DNA of 64,000 nucleotides from Nocardioides alkalitolerans DSM 16699. Its GTDB lineage: Bacteria; Actinomycetota; Actinomycetes; Propionibacteriales; Nocardioidaceae. Made by a program: the position numbers and the translations under genes. The notes beneath the pieces are model-generated. The model worked only from the letters and a program-made list of their open reading frames with translations, was not told the origin of the DNA and made no database searches. Positions within the stretch are counted from its first letter, which is position 1; every line of letters starts with the position of its first letter. Below are positions 1 to 8,046 of this stretch, piece after piece. The stretch lies in assembly GCF_000426525.1 (NCBI RefSeq), contig NZ_AUFN01000011.1, positions 1 through 64,000 of the forward strand, written 5' to 3'.

Positions 1-723
1 GAGGGGTCCCAGGTCGAGCTGTCGCTGCCCGAGGTCGACACCTCCCTCCTGACCGCACCCGAGGCGCCGCGACTCGCGCTGAACGCCCCCACGCGGTGGC
101 CGTACATGGAAGGGGCCGGTCCCGCCCAGTTCCCCTTCGTCGCGTTGAACGTCGTCGCCGAGGGCGTCGCCAGCTGGTGCGGCACGCTCACCTCGATCGA
201 CGACCTCACCGGAAAGACGAACACGATCGAACGGATCGTCCGGCGCACCGACTACGAGTACGACGACACCCCCGGCGGCACCGAGCAGGGACTCGCGTAC
301 GCCCCGGAGCAGGTCACCGTGGGGGCGCACCAGGCCACGTTCGTCCTCGACACCGACGGTCGCGCCGGTGATGGTCTCAGCGTCACGCACCGCATGCAGG
401 TCGACCGCGGTCGGGCATGGGTCGGGTCGTCGTTCGTGCGGACATCCACCCCCCGCTACACCGGCCTGCTCCGCGTCCAGGGCCTTCACCACGGGAGCGC
501 CAGCACCGTCGGGGTACCGCAGCCGGGGAGGATGACGGTCAAGCTGTACGAAGGCAATCGCGGGGTCTGGTACTCGGGTGTCCGGGAGTCGCACCCGCGC
601 ACGGTCGACCACATGTTCCGGCTGCCGGCGCTTCCTCGCGGGACCTACCGCGCCGTCATCGACCACCGCGGCAACGGCAACGTCCTGCCGTCGACGGTGA
701 CGAGGACCTTCACGGTGCGCTGA
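1..723 (+). CDS. Hypothetical protein, C-terminal part (gene start outside window)
   Basis: The frame is open from the first base to TGA at 721-723 and gives the last 240 residues of a protein that begins upstream of the window. I recognise no family. The last 65 or so residues (from TVKLYEG to TRTFTVR) look like alternating beta strands and turns, as in the Ig-like or fibronectin-like modules that close many secreted actinobacterial proteins. An ATG at 106 lies in frame but has no ribosome binding site and coding continues above it, so it is not taken as the start. A strong hairpin 34 nt after the stop ends the unit. Role unknown; extracellular location is only a guess from the beta-rich character. 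Confidence 0.6.
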   Translation, partial: EGSQVELSLPEVDTSLLTAPEAPRLALNAPTRWPYMEGAGPAQFPFVALNVVAEGVASWCGTLTSIDDLTGKTNTIERIVRRTDYEYDDTPGGTEQGLAYAPEQVTVGAHQATFVLDTDGRAGDGLSVTHRMQVDRGRAWVGSSFVRTSTPRYTGLLRVQGLHHGSASTVGVPQPGRMTVKLYEGNRGVWYSGVRESHPRTVDHMFRLPALPRGTYRAVIDHRGNGNVLPSTVTRTFTVR

Positions 724-756
724 TCCCGCGGCTGGGGCACCAGGAAGACCACCCCC

Positions 757-792
757 AGGGGTGGTCTCGTCCCGTACGGCGAGACCACCCCT
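757..792 (+). terminator. Intrinsic-type terminator hairpin
   Basis: Perfect 13-bp arms (757-769 and 780-792) with a 10-nt loop, just after the stop of the first gene. There is no T tract, as is usual in actinobacteria. Confidence 0.75.
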
Positions 793-858
793 CGGGCTCC
801 TCAGGTCGGGGAGGTGCGGGCCGAACGGGCATCTCGACCCCGTCCGGGAGGGAATCCC

Positions 859-1548
859 ATGCACACCGCCACGCCCAGCACGTCCAGCTCGATCCGCCGC
901 CAGCGCGCCAGCAGCCGCGGTTCCGCGGCCCTCGTCGTCGTCCTCGCCGTCCTGGCGGTGCTGGCGGCCCTGGTGGCCGCGCCGGACCGGGCCCAGGCGC
1001 AGGTGGCCCCCGGGGGCGCCCCGGGGGTGACCGTCGCGGCGCCGCAGACCGCCGCCGCGCGCGCCGCCTCGCCCGTCGAGCCGTTCGCCTCCTACGAGCC
1101 CCAGACCGGCTGCACCTCGCGGATCATGCCCGGCACGCGCGCGTACGCGGACCAGCTGACCGGCCGCTACGGCAGCCGGATCATCGGCATCACGCGGGCC
1201 TGCAGCTCGGGCGGACGCTCGGAGCACAAGGAGAGCCGCGCGATCGACTGGGCCATCGACGCCCGCAACGCCGGTCAGCGCCAGGTGTTCTACCGCTACC
1301 TCACCGAGCTGCTCGCCACGGACTCGAGCGGTGCCTTCGCGGCCCGGGCCCGCCGCATGGGCGTCATGTACGTCATCTGGAACGACCGCATCTGGGCCTC
1401 CTGGAACGGCTTCCAGGTGCGCCCCTACCTGCACGCGAACTGCACCGCCGTCGCGACCTGCTCGCCGACCCTGCGCCACGTCGACCACGCGCACGTCTCG
1501 CTGAGCTGGGCCGGCGCCCGCGGCACGACGAGCTGGTACACGGGCTGA
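859..1548 (+). CDS. Secreted protein with M15-like (ARB_07466-type) C-terminal domain
   Basis: A 229-residue protein with a basic N terminus and a long hydrophobic stretch (residues 22-40) ending in an Ala-rich cleavage region near AQAQ, so it is probably exported. The C-terminal half carries SEHKESRAIDW (His123, Asp130) and HVDHAH (His207, His210, His212). This spacing resembles the zinc ligands of M15 D,D-peptidases and the ARB_07466-like C-terminal domain found in many actinobacterial cell-wall proteins. A role in peptidoglycan binding or cleavage is inferred; the metal site is read from motifs only. The ATG at 859 follows a GGGAGGGA ribosome site. An upstream in-frame start at 814 would place 15 extra residues before the signal peptide and is less likely. 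Confidence 0.72.
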   Translation: MHTATPSTSSSIRRQRASSRGSAALVVVLAVLAVLAALVAAPDRAQAQVAPGGAPGVTVAAPQTAAARAASPVEPFASYEPQTGCTSRIMPGTRAYADQLTGRYGSRIIGITRACSSGGRSEHKESRAIDWAIDARNAGQRQVFYRYLTELLATDSSGAFAARARRMGVMYVIWNDRIWASWNGFQVRPYLHANCTAVATCSPTLRHVDHAHVSLSWAGARGTTSWYTG

Positions 1549-1567
1549 TCGCAGCCTCCCGTACGAC

Positions 1568-1603
1568 GACCGGCCGACACCCCTGGGGGAGTGTCGGCCG
1601 GTC
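1568..1603. terminator. Bidirectional terminator between convergent genes
   Basis: Perfect 13-bp arms (1568-1580 and 1591-1603) with a 10-nt loop, between the secreted M15-like gene and the citrate synthase gene that converge here. Confidence 0.8.
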
Positions 1604-1629
1604 GTTCGTCGCTCAGGGGTGGTGGGTGG

Positions 1630-2733
1630 TCAGTCCGCCCACTCCGACTGCCATCCCTCGACCGCGTCGGCCGGACGCGGGTCCGGACCGGTGTAGATCG
1701 CGGACGGCCGGATCAGCCGGCCGGTGCGCTTCTGCTCGAGGATGTGGGCCGACCAGCCGCCGGTGCGGGCGCAGGTGAACATCGACGTGAACATCGGCGC
1801 GGGCACCTCGGCGAAGTCGAGCACGATCGCGGCCCAGAACTCGACGTTCGTCTCGAGCACCCGGTCGGGCCGGCGCTCGCGCAGCTCGGCCAGGGCCGCC
1901 TGCTCCAGCGCCTCGGCGACCTCGTAGCGGGGCGCGGCGAGCTCGCGCGCCGTACGACGCAGCACGCGCGCCCGGGGGTCCTCGGCGCGGTAGACGCGGT
2001 GGCCGAAGCCCATGAGGCGCTCGCCGTCGTCGAGCAGCTTCTTGACGTAGGCGCGGGCGTCGCCGCTCTTCTCGACGGCCTCGATCATGCCGAGCACGCG
2101 CGACGGGGCTCCGCCGTGCAGCGGGCCGCTCATCGCGCCGATGGCGCCGGAGAACGCCGCCGCCACGTCGGCGCCGGTGGAGGTGATGACGCGGGCCGTG
2201 AACGTCGAGGCGTTCATGCCGTGCTCCGCCGCCGAGCTCCAGTAGGCGTCGATGGCCTTCACGTGCGCCGGGTCGGCCTCGCCCTTCCAGCGGATGAGGA
2301 ACTTCTCGGCCAGCGTGGCGCCCTCGTCGACGACCGACTGGGGGATCACGGGCTGGTGCAGCCCGCGGGCCGACTGGGCGGCGTAGGACAGCACCATCAC
2401 GGCGACCCGGGCGAGGTCGGCGCGGGCCTGCTCGTCGGAGATGTCGTAGGTCTGGCCGAAGCCGAACGCCGGGGCCAGCATCGCGATCGCGGCCTGCACG
2501 TCGACGCGCACGTCACCCGTGTGCACCGGGATGTTGAAGGCCTCGGCCGGGGGGAGGCCCGGGGTGTAGGCACCGTCGATGAGCAGGCCCCAGATGTTCT
2601 CGAAGGGCACCCGCCCGACGATGTCCTCGATGTCGACCCCGCGGTACCGCAGGGCGGACCCTTCCTTGTCGGGCTCGGCGATCTCGGTCTCGAAGGCGAC
2701 GACGCCTTCCAGCCCGTGGTGGACCTCGGTCAT
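1630..2733 (-). CDS. citA: Citrate synthase (CitA-type)
   Basis: A 367-residue citrate synthase, condensing acetyl-CoA with oxaloacetate at the entry to the TCA cycle. The active-site blocks are visible: EHGMN (His171), SGPLHGG (His206) and GFGHRVY (His245), then the CoA-side motif MFTCARTGGWSAHILEQ. The catalytic acid, Asp in E. coli GltA (NVD), is Glu298 in an NVEFW motif here. From memory the actinobacterial CitA subgroup shares this, so it is probably subfamily-typical rather than a defect. The short length, without the N-terminal extension of GltA, also fits the dimeric CitA type. It is a single gene divergent from pdxH, with a hairpin terminator after it. 2-methylcitrate synthase activity cannot be excluded from sequence. 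Confidence 0.9.
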   Translation of the reverse strand: MTEVHHGLEGVVAFETEIAEPDKEGSALRYRGVDIEDIVGRVPFENIWGLLIDGAYTPGLPPAEAFNIPVHTGDVRVDVQAAIAMLAPAFGFGQTYDISDEQARADLARVAVMVLSYAAQSARGLHQPVIPQSVVDEGATLAEKFLIRWKGEADPAHVKAIDAYWSSAAEHGMNASTFTARVITSTGADVAAAFSGAIGAMSGPLHGGAPSRVLGMIEAVEKSGDARAYVKKLLDDGERLMGFGHRVYRAEDPRARVLRRTARELAAPRYEVAEALEQAALAELRERRPDRVLETNVEFWAAIVLDFAEVPAPMFTSMFTCARTGGWSAHILEQKRTGRLIRPSAIYTGPDPRPADAVEGWQSEWAD

Positions 2734-2859
2734 GGGCGACTCCTTCGTCAGCTCGTGTCAGCGGACACATTGTTCACCCGGCCCCCGACGGCCGACCACC
2801 GGGAGGTCCACCGAGTGGTCGATCGGTCCCGACGACGGTCGCGGCGACGGCCTCCCGGC

Positions 2860-2865
2860 TACGTT
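2860..2865 (+). promoter_or_regulatory. -10 element of a leaderless pdxH promoter
   Basis: TACGTT ends 7 nt before the pdxH ATG, so transcription should begin at or next to the start codon. No convincing -35 box is seen. Confidence 0.5.
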
Positions 2866-2872
2866 CGGACCC

Positions 2873-3526
2873 ATGAGCAGCTCCGACCACGACCTGTCCG
2901 ACCTCCGCGAGGAGTACGCCCGCGGGGGCCTCGCCGAGGGCGACCTGACGCCCGACCCCCTCGACCTCTTCGCCCGCTGGTACGACGAGGCGACGGAAGC
3001 AGGGGTCCACGAGCCCAACGCCATGGTGGTCGCGACGGTCGACCCCGACGGACGCCCGTCCTCCCGCTTCGTGCTGCTCAAGGGCTTCGACGGCGAGGGG
3101 TTCCGGTTCTTCACCAACACCGCGTCGCGCAAGGGCCGGGGGCTCGCCGCGGACCCGCGCTGCGCCCTCCTCTTCCCCTGGCACCCCCTCGAGCGCCAGG
3201 TGCGCGTCGACGGGCACGCCGTGCCCCTGCCGCGCGCGGCCGTGGAGGCCTACTTCGACCGCCGCCCCCGCGGGTCGCGGCTCGGGGCGTGGGCGTCCCA
3301 TCAGTCCAGCCCGGTCGCGGGGCGCGAGGAGCTGTCGGAGGCGTACGACGAGGCCGAGCGCCGCTTCGAGGGCGTCGACGAGGTGCCGCCGCCGGACGAG
3401 TGGGGCGGGTACGTCGTGGTGCCCGACGCGATCGAGTTCTGGCAGGGACGGCCGGGCCGGCTGCACGACCGCCTGGTCTACGAGCGGTCGGGCGACGGCT
3501 GGGTCACCCGCCGGCTGGCACCCTGA
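2873..3526 (+). CDS. pdxH: Pyridoxamine 5'-phosphate oxidase
   Basis: A 217-residue FMN-dependent oxidase that converts pyridoxamine or pyridoxine 5'-phosphate to PLP with O2. Family blocks are in order: an N-terminal helix (LREEYARGGL), the NAMVVATVD strand, the FMN-binding stretch SSRFVLLKGFDGEGFRFF, the WASHQSSPV motif and the C-terminal EFWQGRPGRLHDR...WVTRRLAP block that binds PLP and FMN. Length matches the family. The ATG at 2873 is chosen because it matches the usual N terminus and sits 7 nt behind a TACGTT box; there is no Shine-Dalgarno. Its last 23 nt overlap the 3' end of the convergent DUF2071 gene, so the two transcripts are antisense there. Confidence 0.93.
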   Translation: MSSSDHDLSDLREEYARGGLAEGDLTPDPLDLFARWYDEATEAGVHEPNAMVVATVDPDGRPSSRFVLLKGFDGEGFRFFTNTASRKGRGLAADPRCALLFPWHPLERQVRVDGHAVPLPRAAVEAYFDRRPRGSRLGAWASHQSSPVAGREELSEAYDEAERRFEGVDEVPPPDEWGGYVVVPDAIEFWQGRPGRLHDRLVYERSGDGWVTRRLAP

Positions 3527-4322
3527 CCCGCTGCGGGAGGCCGAACTCGGTGTGCACCCCCGGGCTGAACGCCACGTGGTCCGGTGCCCGCCGGGCGAGG
3601 TGACCCAGGCCGACGGAGCCGAGCAGGCCGTCGTCGAGGGCCACGACCTCGGCGTCGTGCAGCGGCCAGCGTCCGTGGGCGTTCGGCACCCGGAGCGTGC
3701 GACCGAGCACCCGGGTGTGCAGCCGCCACCGGGCCGAGATGAAGTCGTCGAGCGCGTCGGCGACGCGGGGTGCGCCCACGCGGATGCTCACGTGGCTCGT
3801 CGCCGGGCCGGCCGGGCGGCGCAGCCGGGCCCGGTAGGTGTGGACGACCCCCTCGGGGCCGGCGTGCCCGGCGCGGCCGTCGGGCCGGGCGGCGGGCTGC
3901 GCGTCGTACGACATGCGCGCCCAGCGGTAGGGCACCGCGAACCCGGCGCGGGCGCCGAGCACCACCGCGAGCCGGTCGGTGTCGAGGCTGAGGAAGACGA
4001 CGCCGCGCCGGCCGTCGGCGTCGACGGAGTAGAGGCGCACGTTCGTCTCGAGGAACGTGCCGAGCCAGGGCACGCTGCTGCGCCGCCCCGGACCGGCGTC
4101 GACCATGCGGAAGGGCACGAGCCCGACGTACGTCGCGCCGTCGATCACGTCGGGGCGCACGCCCGGGGGCATCCGGTGGGCGACCTCGGCCGGGTCGACG
4201 GCCCAGTGCAGGTAGGTCAGGTCGCGCCAGTCCTGGTTCATGATCACCGGGGCGCGCAGCGTCGGGGCGTCGGGGGAGACGGGCTCGACGACCGGTCCGG
4301 ACGGGTGTGCGGGAGCTGCCAC
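3504..4322 (-). CDS. DUF2071 (YqjF-like) family protein
   Basis: A 272-residue protein with the DUF2071 signature: WRDLTYLHWAVDP near residue 30, MPPGVRPDVIDGATYVGLVPF, then FLETNVRLYS and the C-terminal SVGLGHLA...FSPGVHTEFGLP. YqjF-like proteins have no firmly known biochemical function. GTG at 4322 is chosen because a GACGAT box ends 6 nt upstream of it (leaderless) and it leaves a family-sized N terminus; an upstream in-frame extension to 4550 is low-complexity and unlikely to be coding. The gene converges on pdxH with a 23-nt overlap. No neighbour suggests a pathway. Confidence 0.82.
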   Translation of the reverse strand: MAAPAHPSGPVVEPVSPDAPTLRAPVIMNQDWRDLTYLHWAVDPAEVAHRMPPGVRPDVIDGATYVGLVPFRMVDAGPGRRSSVPWLGTFLETNVRLYSVDADGRRGVVFLSLDTDRLAVVLGARAGFAVPYRWARMSYDAQPAARPDGRAGHAGPEGVVHTYRARLRRPAGPATSHVSIRVGAPRVADALDDFISARWRLHTRVLGRTLRVPNAHGRWPLHDAEVVALDDGLLGSVGLGHLARRAPDHVAFSPGVHTEFGLPQRVRVPAGG

Positions 4323-4410
4323 GGGTCCATCGTCCCGCGGTCGTCCAACCCGGCTCGGCGCCGCCGGTGAGCCGCGCCGCGGTCCGGTGGAACCGTCGGC
4401 GGAAAACCCC

Positions 4411-4439
4411 TTGAGCACCCCCCGCGGGAGGCGTACCGT
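4411..4439 (+). promoter_or_regulatory. Sigma-70-type promoter for the 4.4-4.7 kb leader-like RNA
   Basis: TTGAGC (4411-4416) and TACCGT (4434-4439) are separated by exactly 17 nt, the clearest -35/-10 pair in the window. The transcript would start near 4446, just before the AAGAAGGGAGG ribosome site. Confidence 0.55.
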
Positions 4440-4445
4440 CGTGCG

Positions 4446-4739
4446 TACACAAGAAGGGAGGTGGTCCGACGAATGCATTCTTCTAGGACATGTGAGGTGG
4501 CTGCTCGCTAGCAGCTCCGTTGCACGACGCGTGCCGATCACCGGACGCACTGGGGCCAGAGCCCCGGGCCCCGTCCGGTGAACCGAATCGCGGTCGGCGG
4601 CGTCGCAGCCGCTGGCAATCCAGGGCAGTCACCCGGCCCGCAGGCGCTCCGGACCTTGTCCGCCGGAGGCGGTCCCGATCTGATCGGGGCCACGCCTGCG
4701 GGCTGTCCCATTTCCGGCCTGCGCCGGCGCGCTGCGACC
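4446..4739 (+). ncRNA. Candidate structured leader or small RNA with mini-ORF
   Basis: No normal gene fits here, but the strand reads as a chain of perfect stems: 4500-4505/4510-4515, which overlaps the mini-ORF stop; 4538-4546/4573-4581 enclosing 4552-4556/4561-4565; 4597-4601/4608-4612; a three-way junction with outer stem 4634-4646/4693-4705 and two inner hairpins (4647-4652/4663-4668 and 4674-4680/4682-4688); and 4714-4718/4723-4727. A good promoter lies just upstream and the next gene has its own leaderless promoter at 4740. I do not recognise an Rfam family. It could be an attenuator-type leader, a free small RNA or a dual-function RNA. Confidence 0.42.
4473..4511 (+). CDS. Putative 12-residue leader peptide
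   Basis: The ORF reads MHSSRTCEVAAR and ends in TAG. It follows GGGAGG at 4456-4461 (11-nt spacer) and the strong promoter above. Its codons are strikingly atypical for this genome: TCT TCT AGG ACA TGT occur in a row. The stop lies inside the first RNA hairpin (4500-4515), the arrangement used by ribosome-mediated attenuators. There is a single Cys and Arg but no run of one amino acid, so no regulatory amino acid can be named. The ORF could also be chance; conservation would decide. Confidence 0.4.
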   Translation: MHSSRTCEVAAR

Positions 4740-4745
4740 TAGTCT
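4740..4745 (+). promoter_or_regulatory. -10 element of a leaderless histidine-kinase promoter
   Basis: TAGTCT ends 7 nt before the ATG at 4753. There is no Shine-Dalgarno sequence in the gap, which supports leaderless translation. Confidence 0.5.
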
Positions 4746-4752
4746 GAACCGT

Positions 4753-6372
4753 ATGTCCGCGACCGACCCGGCGGCCCCGACGACCGTGCCCGTCCCGCCG
4801 GCGTTCCTCCCGCACGTCGTCGAGGTGCTGGAGCTCGTCACCTCCCCGGCCGAGATCGACGAGGTGCTGCGCCGGCTCGTCACGTTCGCCTGCGACCTGA
4901 CGGGCGCCGCGTTCGGCATGCTGTCGGTGCTCGACGACGACGGCTTCATGCGCGACTTCTACATCCACGGCCTCGACGACCGGGCCGTCGACGCGATGGG
5001 CGACCTCCCGGTGGGTCGCGGGGTGCTGGGTCGGCTGCTGCGTGCCGACCGGCCGCTGCGCCTGGACGACGTGGCCGCGAGCCCGGAGTCGGTCGGTCTC
5101 CCGCCCGGGCACCCGCCGGTCGAGCGCCTGCTCGGTGTGGGCATCGACGAGGGCGGCCGGCGGCTGGGGGTGCTCTACGTCGGCGACCCGTCGGACAGGG
5201 AGCCGTACGACGAGCTCGACGAGCAGCGCCTGCAGTGGCTGGCGGACCGCGCCGCCCACGCGATCGGCGCCGCCGACGCCCGACGGCGCGCCGACCGCCG
5301 CGCCCGGTGGCTGCGGTCGACCCAGGAGCTGGCGGCCGCGCTCGAGCCCCCGCTGGACCCCGAGGCCGCGCTCGACCGCTTCCTCGAGGCCGTCGGACCC
5401 TTGCTCGGTGCGACCGCCGTGGCCCTGGTGCGCGTCGGCGACGAGGCGGTCGAGCTGGTGGCCGGTGCCACCGCCGGGAGCGGCCAGGACCCGACCGATC
5501 CCGCCACGTCCGTCGGGGCCGCGGTGCTCGCGACGTACGTGCAGGCGGAGCCCGCCGTGCGCCGCGTCGACGGGTGCGCGGTCGTCGTCGTGCCCGTCGA
5601 GCTGCAGCTCACCGAGCGCCTCGTGCTGGTGGCGTCGCTGCCGCGCGGCACCGCGGCACCCGAGCGGGAGGACGTCGAGCTGCTCGCCGGCTACGCGGCC
5701 CAGGCGGCGACCGCCCTGGACCGGGCGCACGCGCTCGCCGAGCGTCAGGAGCTCGTGATGCTCGCCGACCGGGAGCGGATCGCGCGCGACCTCCACGACG
5801 TGGTCATCCAGCGGCTCTTCGCGACGGGCCTGCAGCTGCAGACCGCGCGCGCCGGGGCCGACGCGGCCCTCGTCGAGCGGATCGACGCGACGGTGAGCGA
5901 GCTCGACGCCACCATCGTCGACATCCGCACCACCGTCTTCGAGCTGAGCCGGCGCGCCGACCGGTCGCTGCGGGGCGACGTCCGCGAGCTCGCGACGGAG
6001 TACGCCGGCCCGCTCGGGTTCGCGCCCGTCGTCCGGGTGCGGGGCCCGGTCGACTCGCTGGTGCCGGAGACGGTCGGCGACCACCTGCTGGCGACGCTGC
6101 GCGAGGGCCTGGCGAACGCGGTGCGCCACGCCCAGGCCGGCCAGGTCGAGGTGACGGTCGAGGTCGTCGACGCCTCCGGGCCGGACGGCGGGCACGTCGT
6201 CGAGCTCCGCATCGCCGACGACGGTGACGGCCTCCCGGAGCAGGTGGTGGAGAGCGGGCTGAGGAACGTACGCCGTCGGGCGCAGGCGTTCGGCGGCGAG
6301 CTGCGGGTCACGAGCGAGCCCGGCGCGGGCACGACCCTGGCGTGGACGGTGCCGCTGCCCGTGCAGGCGTAG
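4753..6372 (+). CDS. GAF-domain sensor histidine kinase (DevS/DosS-like)
   Basis: A 539-residue soluble kinase without membrane segments. Two GAF-type domains (about residues 28-175 and 195-335) precede a HisKA_3 dimerisation domain with the phospho-acceptor His348 in RIARDLHDVVIQRLF. The HATPase domain follows, with LREGLANAVRHAQ (N box), IADDGDGLPE (G1) and GLRNVRRRAQAFGG (G2). The layout matches DevS/DosS-type sensors. Whether the GAF domains bind heme cannot be told from sequence. No response regulator is adjacent, so its partner is elsewhere. It converges on the FetB-like gene with 41 nt between stops. It lies just after the structured RNA but appears to have its own start point. Confidence 0.87.
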   Translation: MSATDPAAPTTVPVPPAFLPHVVEVLELVTSPAEIDEVLRRLVTFACDLTGAAFGMLSVLDDDGFMRDFYIHGLDDRAVDAMGDLPVGRGVLGRLLRADRPLRLDDVAASPESVGLPPGHPPVERLLGVGIDEGGRRLGVLYVGDPSDREPYDELDEQRLQWLADRAAHAIGAADARRRADRRARWLRSTQELAAALEPPLDPEAALDRFLEAVGPLLGATAVALVRVGDEAVELVAGATAGSGQDPTDPATSVGAAVLATYVQAEPAVRRVDGCAVVVVPVELQLTERLVLVASLPRGTAAPEREDVELLAGYAAQAATALDRAHALAERQELVMLADRERIARDLHDVVIQRLFATGLQLQTARAGADAALVERIDATVSELDATIVDIRTTVFELSRRADRSLRGDVRELATEYAGPLGFAPVVRVRGPVDSLVPETVGDHLLATLREGLANAVRHAQAGQVEVTVEVVDASGPDGGHVVELRIADDGDGLPEQVVESGLRNVRRRAQAFGGELRVTSEPGAGTTLAWTVPLPVQA

Positions 6373-6413
6373 GCCCGGGCTCCGGCTGCGGCTCCGCACG
6401 GGGAGGACCGGGC

Positions 6414-7160
6414 TCAGGCCGGTGTCGGCCGCGTGGCGCCGAGCCGCCCGGCGAGCAGCTGGGTGACCGCCACGGCGGTCACCGACTCGGCCGCCAGCAG
6501 GCCGGCGAGCACCAGCGTCTGCACGAGGGCGGCCTCGGCCGGCTCGGCGCCGCCGAGGAGCAGGCCCACGAACGCGCCGGGCAGCGTGACGATGCCGGCG
6601 GTGCGCGTCTGGTCGAGGGCCGGGGTGAGCGCCCGCGTGACGGCCCGCTCCGCGAACTCCGCCACCGACTGCCGCGGCGTGAGCCCGATCGCCAGGCCGG
6701 CCTCGACCTCGCCCCAGCGGTCGGCGACGTCGTCGCGCAGCCGTTCCCCGGCCAGCGAGCAGGCCGTCATGGCGCCGCCGACGACCTGGGCGGCGAAGGG
6801 CACGACCGTCTCGGCGCCGCCCGGGAGGGCCCCGCTCGCGAGCACGACGCCCACGGCGACCCCGGCGCCGGCGGTGATCGCCACGAGGGCCACGGGCAGG
6901 ACGGCGCGGCCGAGCCCGATCCGACGGGTCGAGGTCACGCCGGCGGCGACGACCATCACGGCGAGCAGCGCGCCGGCGGCCGCCGGGTGGCGGAACGCCC
7001 AGGCGATGACGAGGGAGACCAGGGCCAGCTGCACGACGGAGCGGCCGATCGCCACGACGGCGTCGGTGCGGCGTCGTACCCGCGCCAGCGTCAGCACGGC
7101 GACCACCACGAGCGTCAGCGCCACGAGCGCGACGGCGAAGCGGGTGACGTCGAGGTCCAC
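6414..7160 (-). CDS. FetB/YbbM-family (UPF0014) ABC transporter permease
   Basis: A 248-residue integral membrane protein with about seven hydrophobic helices. Family blocks present are GRSVVQLALVSLVIAWAF, the cytoplasmic loop around RLRDDVADRWGEVEAGLAIG, and the conserved TRTAGIVTLPGAFVGLLLGG. FetA-FetB of E. coli exports iron and protects against oxidative stress; substrate is not established for most homologues. No ATPase partner (FetA) is next to it, so it either works with an ATPase coded elsewhere or differently. GTG at 7160 is preceded by TACGGT at a 6-nt gap (leaderless). It is divergent from the pentapeptide-repeat gene. Confidence 0.8.
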   Translation of the reverse strand: MDLDVTRFAVALVALTLVVVAVLTLARVRRRTDAVVAIGRSVVQLALVSLVIAWAFRHPAAAGALLAVMVVAAGVTSTRRIGLGRAVLPVALVAITAGAGVAVGVVLASGALPGGAETVVPFAAQVVGGAMTACSLAGERLRDDVADRWGEVEAGLAIGLTPRQSVAEFAERAVTRALTPALDQTRTAGIVTLPGAFVGLLLGGAEPAEAALVQTLVLAGLLAAESVTAVAVTQLLAGRLGATRPTPA

Positions 7161-7166
7161 GGGCCG

Positions 7167-7172
7167 ACCGTA
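7167..7172 (-). promoter_or_regulatory. -10 element of a leaderless fetB-like promoter
   Basis: On the minus strand TACGGT ends 6 nt before the GTG start at 7160. The opposite strand carries TACGTT at 7218-7223 as the likely -10 for the divergent pentapeptide gene. Confidence 0.45.
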
Positions 7173-7290
7173 GCGGCACCGACGTCGGACCGTCGTCGGA
7201 CTGTCGGCCGCCGCTGCTACGTTCGCGGCTCCGCAGACCCACCGACCCGGCGCCCGTCCACCGCGGGCCCGGCCGAACCCCAGGAGATCC

Positions 7291-7956
7291 GTGCCCCGCA
7301 GCCGTTCCGCCCTGCTCGCCCCCCAGCTCGACCCGGTGCGCCTGGGCGCGCTGGAGGACGGCGACGAGGCCGACCTCGAGCCGGGCGCCGACCTGGAGGA
7401 CGTGCGGTTCGTCGACGTCCGCCGGCCCCTGCTCGAGCTGGGCGGGGGCAGCGTGGTGCGGGGCTGCGAGCTCGACGGGCTGGCGGCCGACGAGCTCGAC
7501 CTGTCGTCGGTGCGCATGACGGAGACCGTGGTGCGCCGGCTCGACGTGCCCGTCCTGCGCGCGCCGCGCGGACAGCTGCGCGACGTCGAGGTGCACGGCG
7601 GCCGCGTGGGGTCGTTCGAGGCGTTCGGCTCCGTGTGGCGCGGGGTGCACTTCGTCGGCTGCAAGCTCTCGTTCGTCAACCTCCGCGGGGCCGAGCTGCT
7701 CGACGTGGCGTTCACCGACTGCCGCATCGACGAGCTCGACCTGGTGCAGCTCGACGCCCGGCGCGTGCGGTTCCGCGACTGCCGCGTGGGCCGGCTCGAC
7801 GTGCAGCAGGCGACGTTAAAGCACGTCGACCTGCGCGGCGCGGTGCTCGAGGAGGTCGTGGGCCCGGCCGGCCTGCGCGGCGCCACCATCTCCGCGGCCC
7901 AGCTCGACCTGCTCGCGCCCGTGCTGGCGGCCGCCGCTGGCATCACGGTCGACTGA
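7291..7956 (+). CDS. Pentapeptide-repeat protein
   Basis: A 221-residue protein built largely of degenerate A(D/N)LXX-type repeats from about residue 27 to 205, for example DLEDVRFVDV, NLRGAELLDVAFTDC and DLRGAVLEEVVGPAGLRGATIS. This pattern predicts a right-handed quadrilateral beta helix. Such proteins range from gyrase protectors (Qnr, MfpA) to scaffolds of unknown role; nothing here assigns one. The start is GTG at 7291 behind AGGAG. Leu176 is coded by TTA, a very rare codon in high-GC actinobacteria. A terminator 21 nt downstream separates it from the convergent acyl-CoA dehydrogenase operon. Confidence 0.8.
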   Translation: MPRSRSALLAPQLDPVRLGALEDGDEADLEPGADLEDVRFVDVRRPLLELGGGSVVRGCELDGLAADELDLSSVRMTETVVRRLDVPVLRAPRGQLRDVEVHGGRVGSFEAFGSVWRGVHFVGCKLSFVNLRGAELLDVAFTDCRIDELDLVQLDARRVRFRDCRVGRLDVQQATLKHVDLRGAVLEEVVGPAGLRGATISAAQLDLLAPVLAAAAGITVD

Positions 7957-7977
7957 CCCCGGCCCCCGACGTACGAC

Positions 7978-8011
7978 GGGGGCGGCGGGACCCTCTGGTC
8001 CCACCGCCCCC
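7978..8011. terminator. Bidirectional terminator
   Basis: 15-bp arms with a single mismatch (7978-7992 and 7997-8011) and a CTCT loop, between two convergent units. Confidence 0.75.
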
Positions 8012-8046
8012 GACGTGTCGGTGCTGCTGGTGCTGCTGGTCGTGCG

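Noticed and set aside
4446..4739. tmRNA, RNase P RNA or SRP RNA
   Set aside because: None of the conserved sequences of these RNAs was found, although the size would fit.
4483..7650. A 1055-codon open frame on the minus strand
   Set aside because: It lies opposite the GAF kinase, the structured RNA and the pentapeptide gene, has the Arg/Gly/His-rich composition of a GC-rich shadow frame and no domain; the overlapping real genes have clear motifs.
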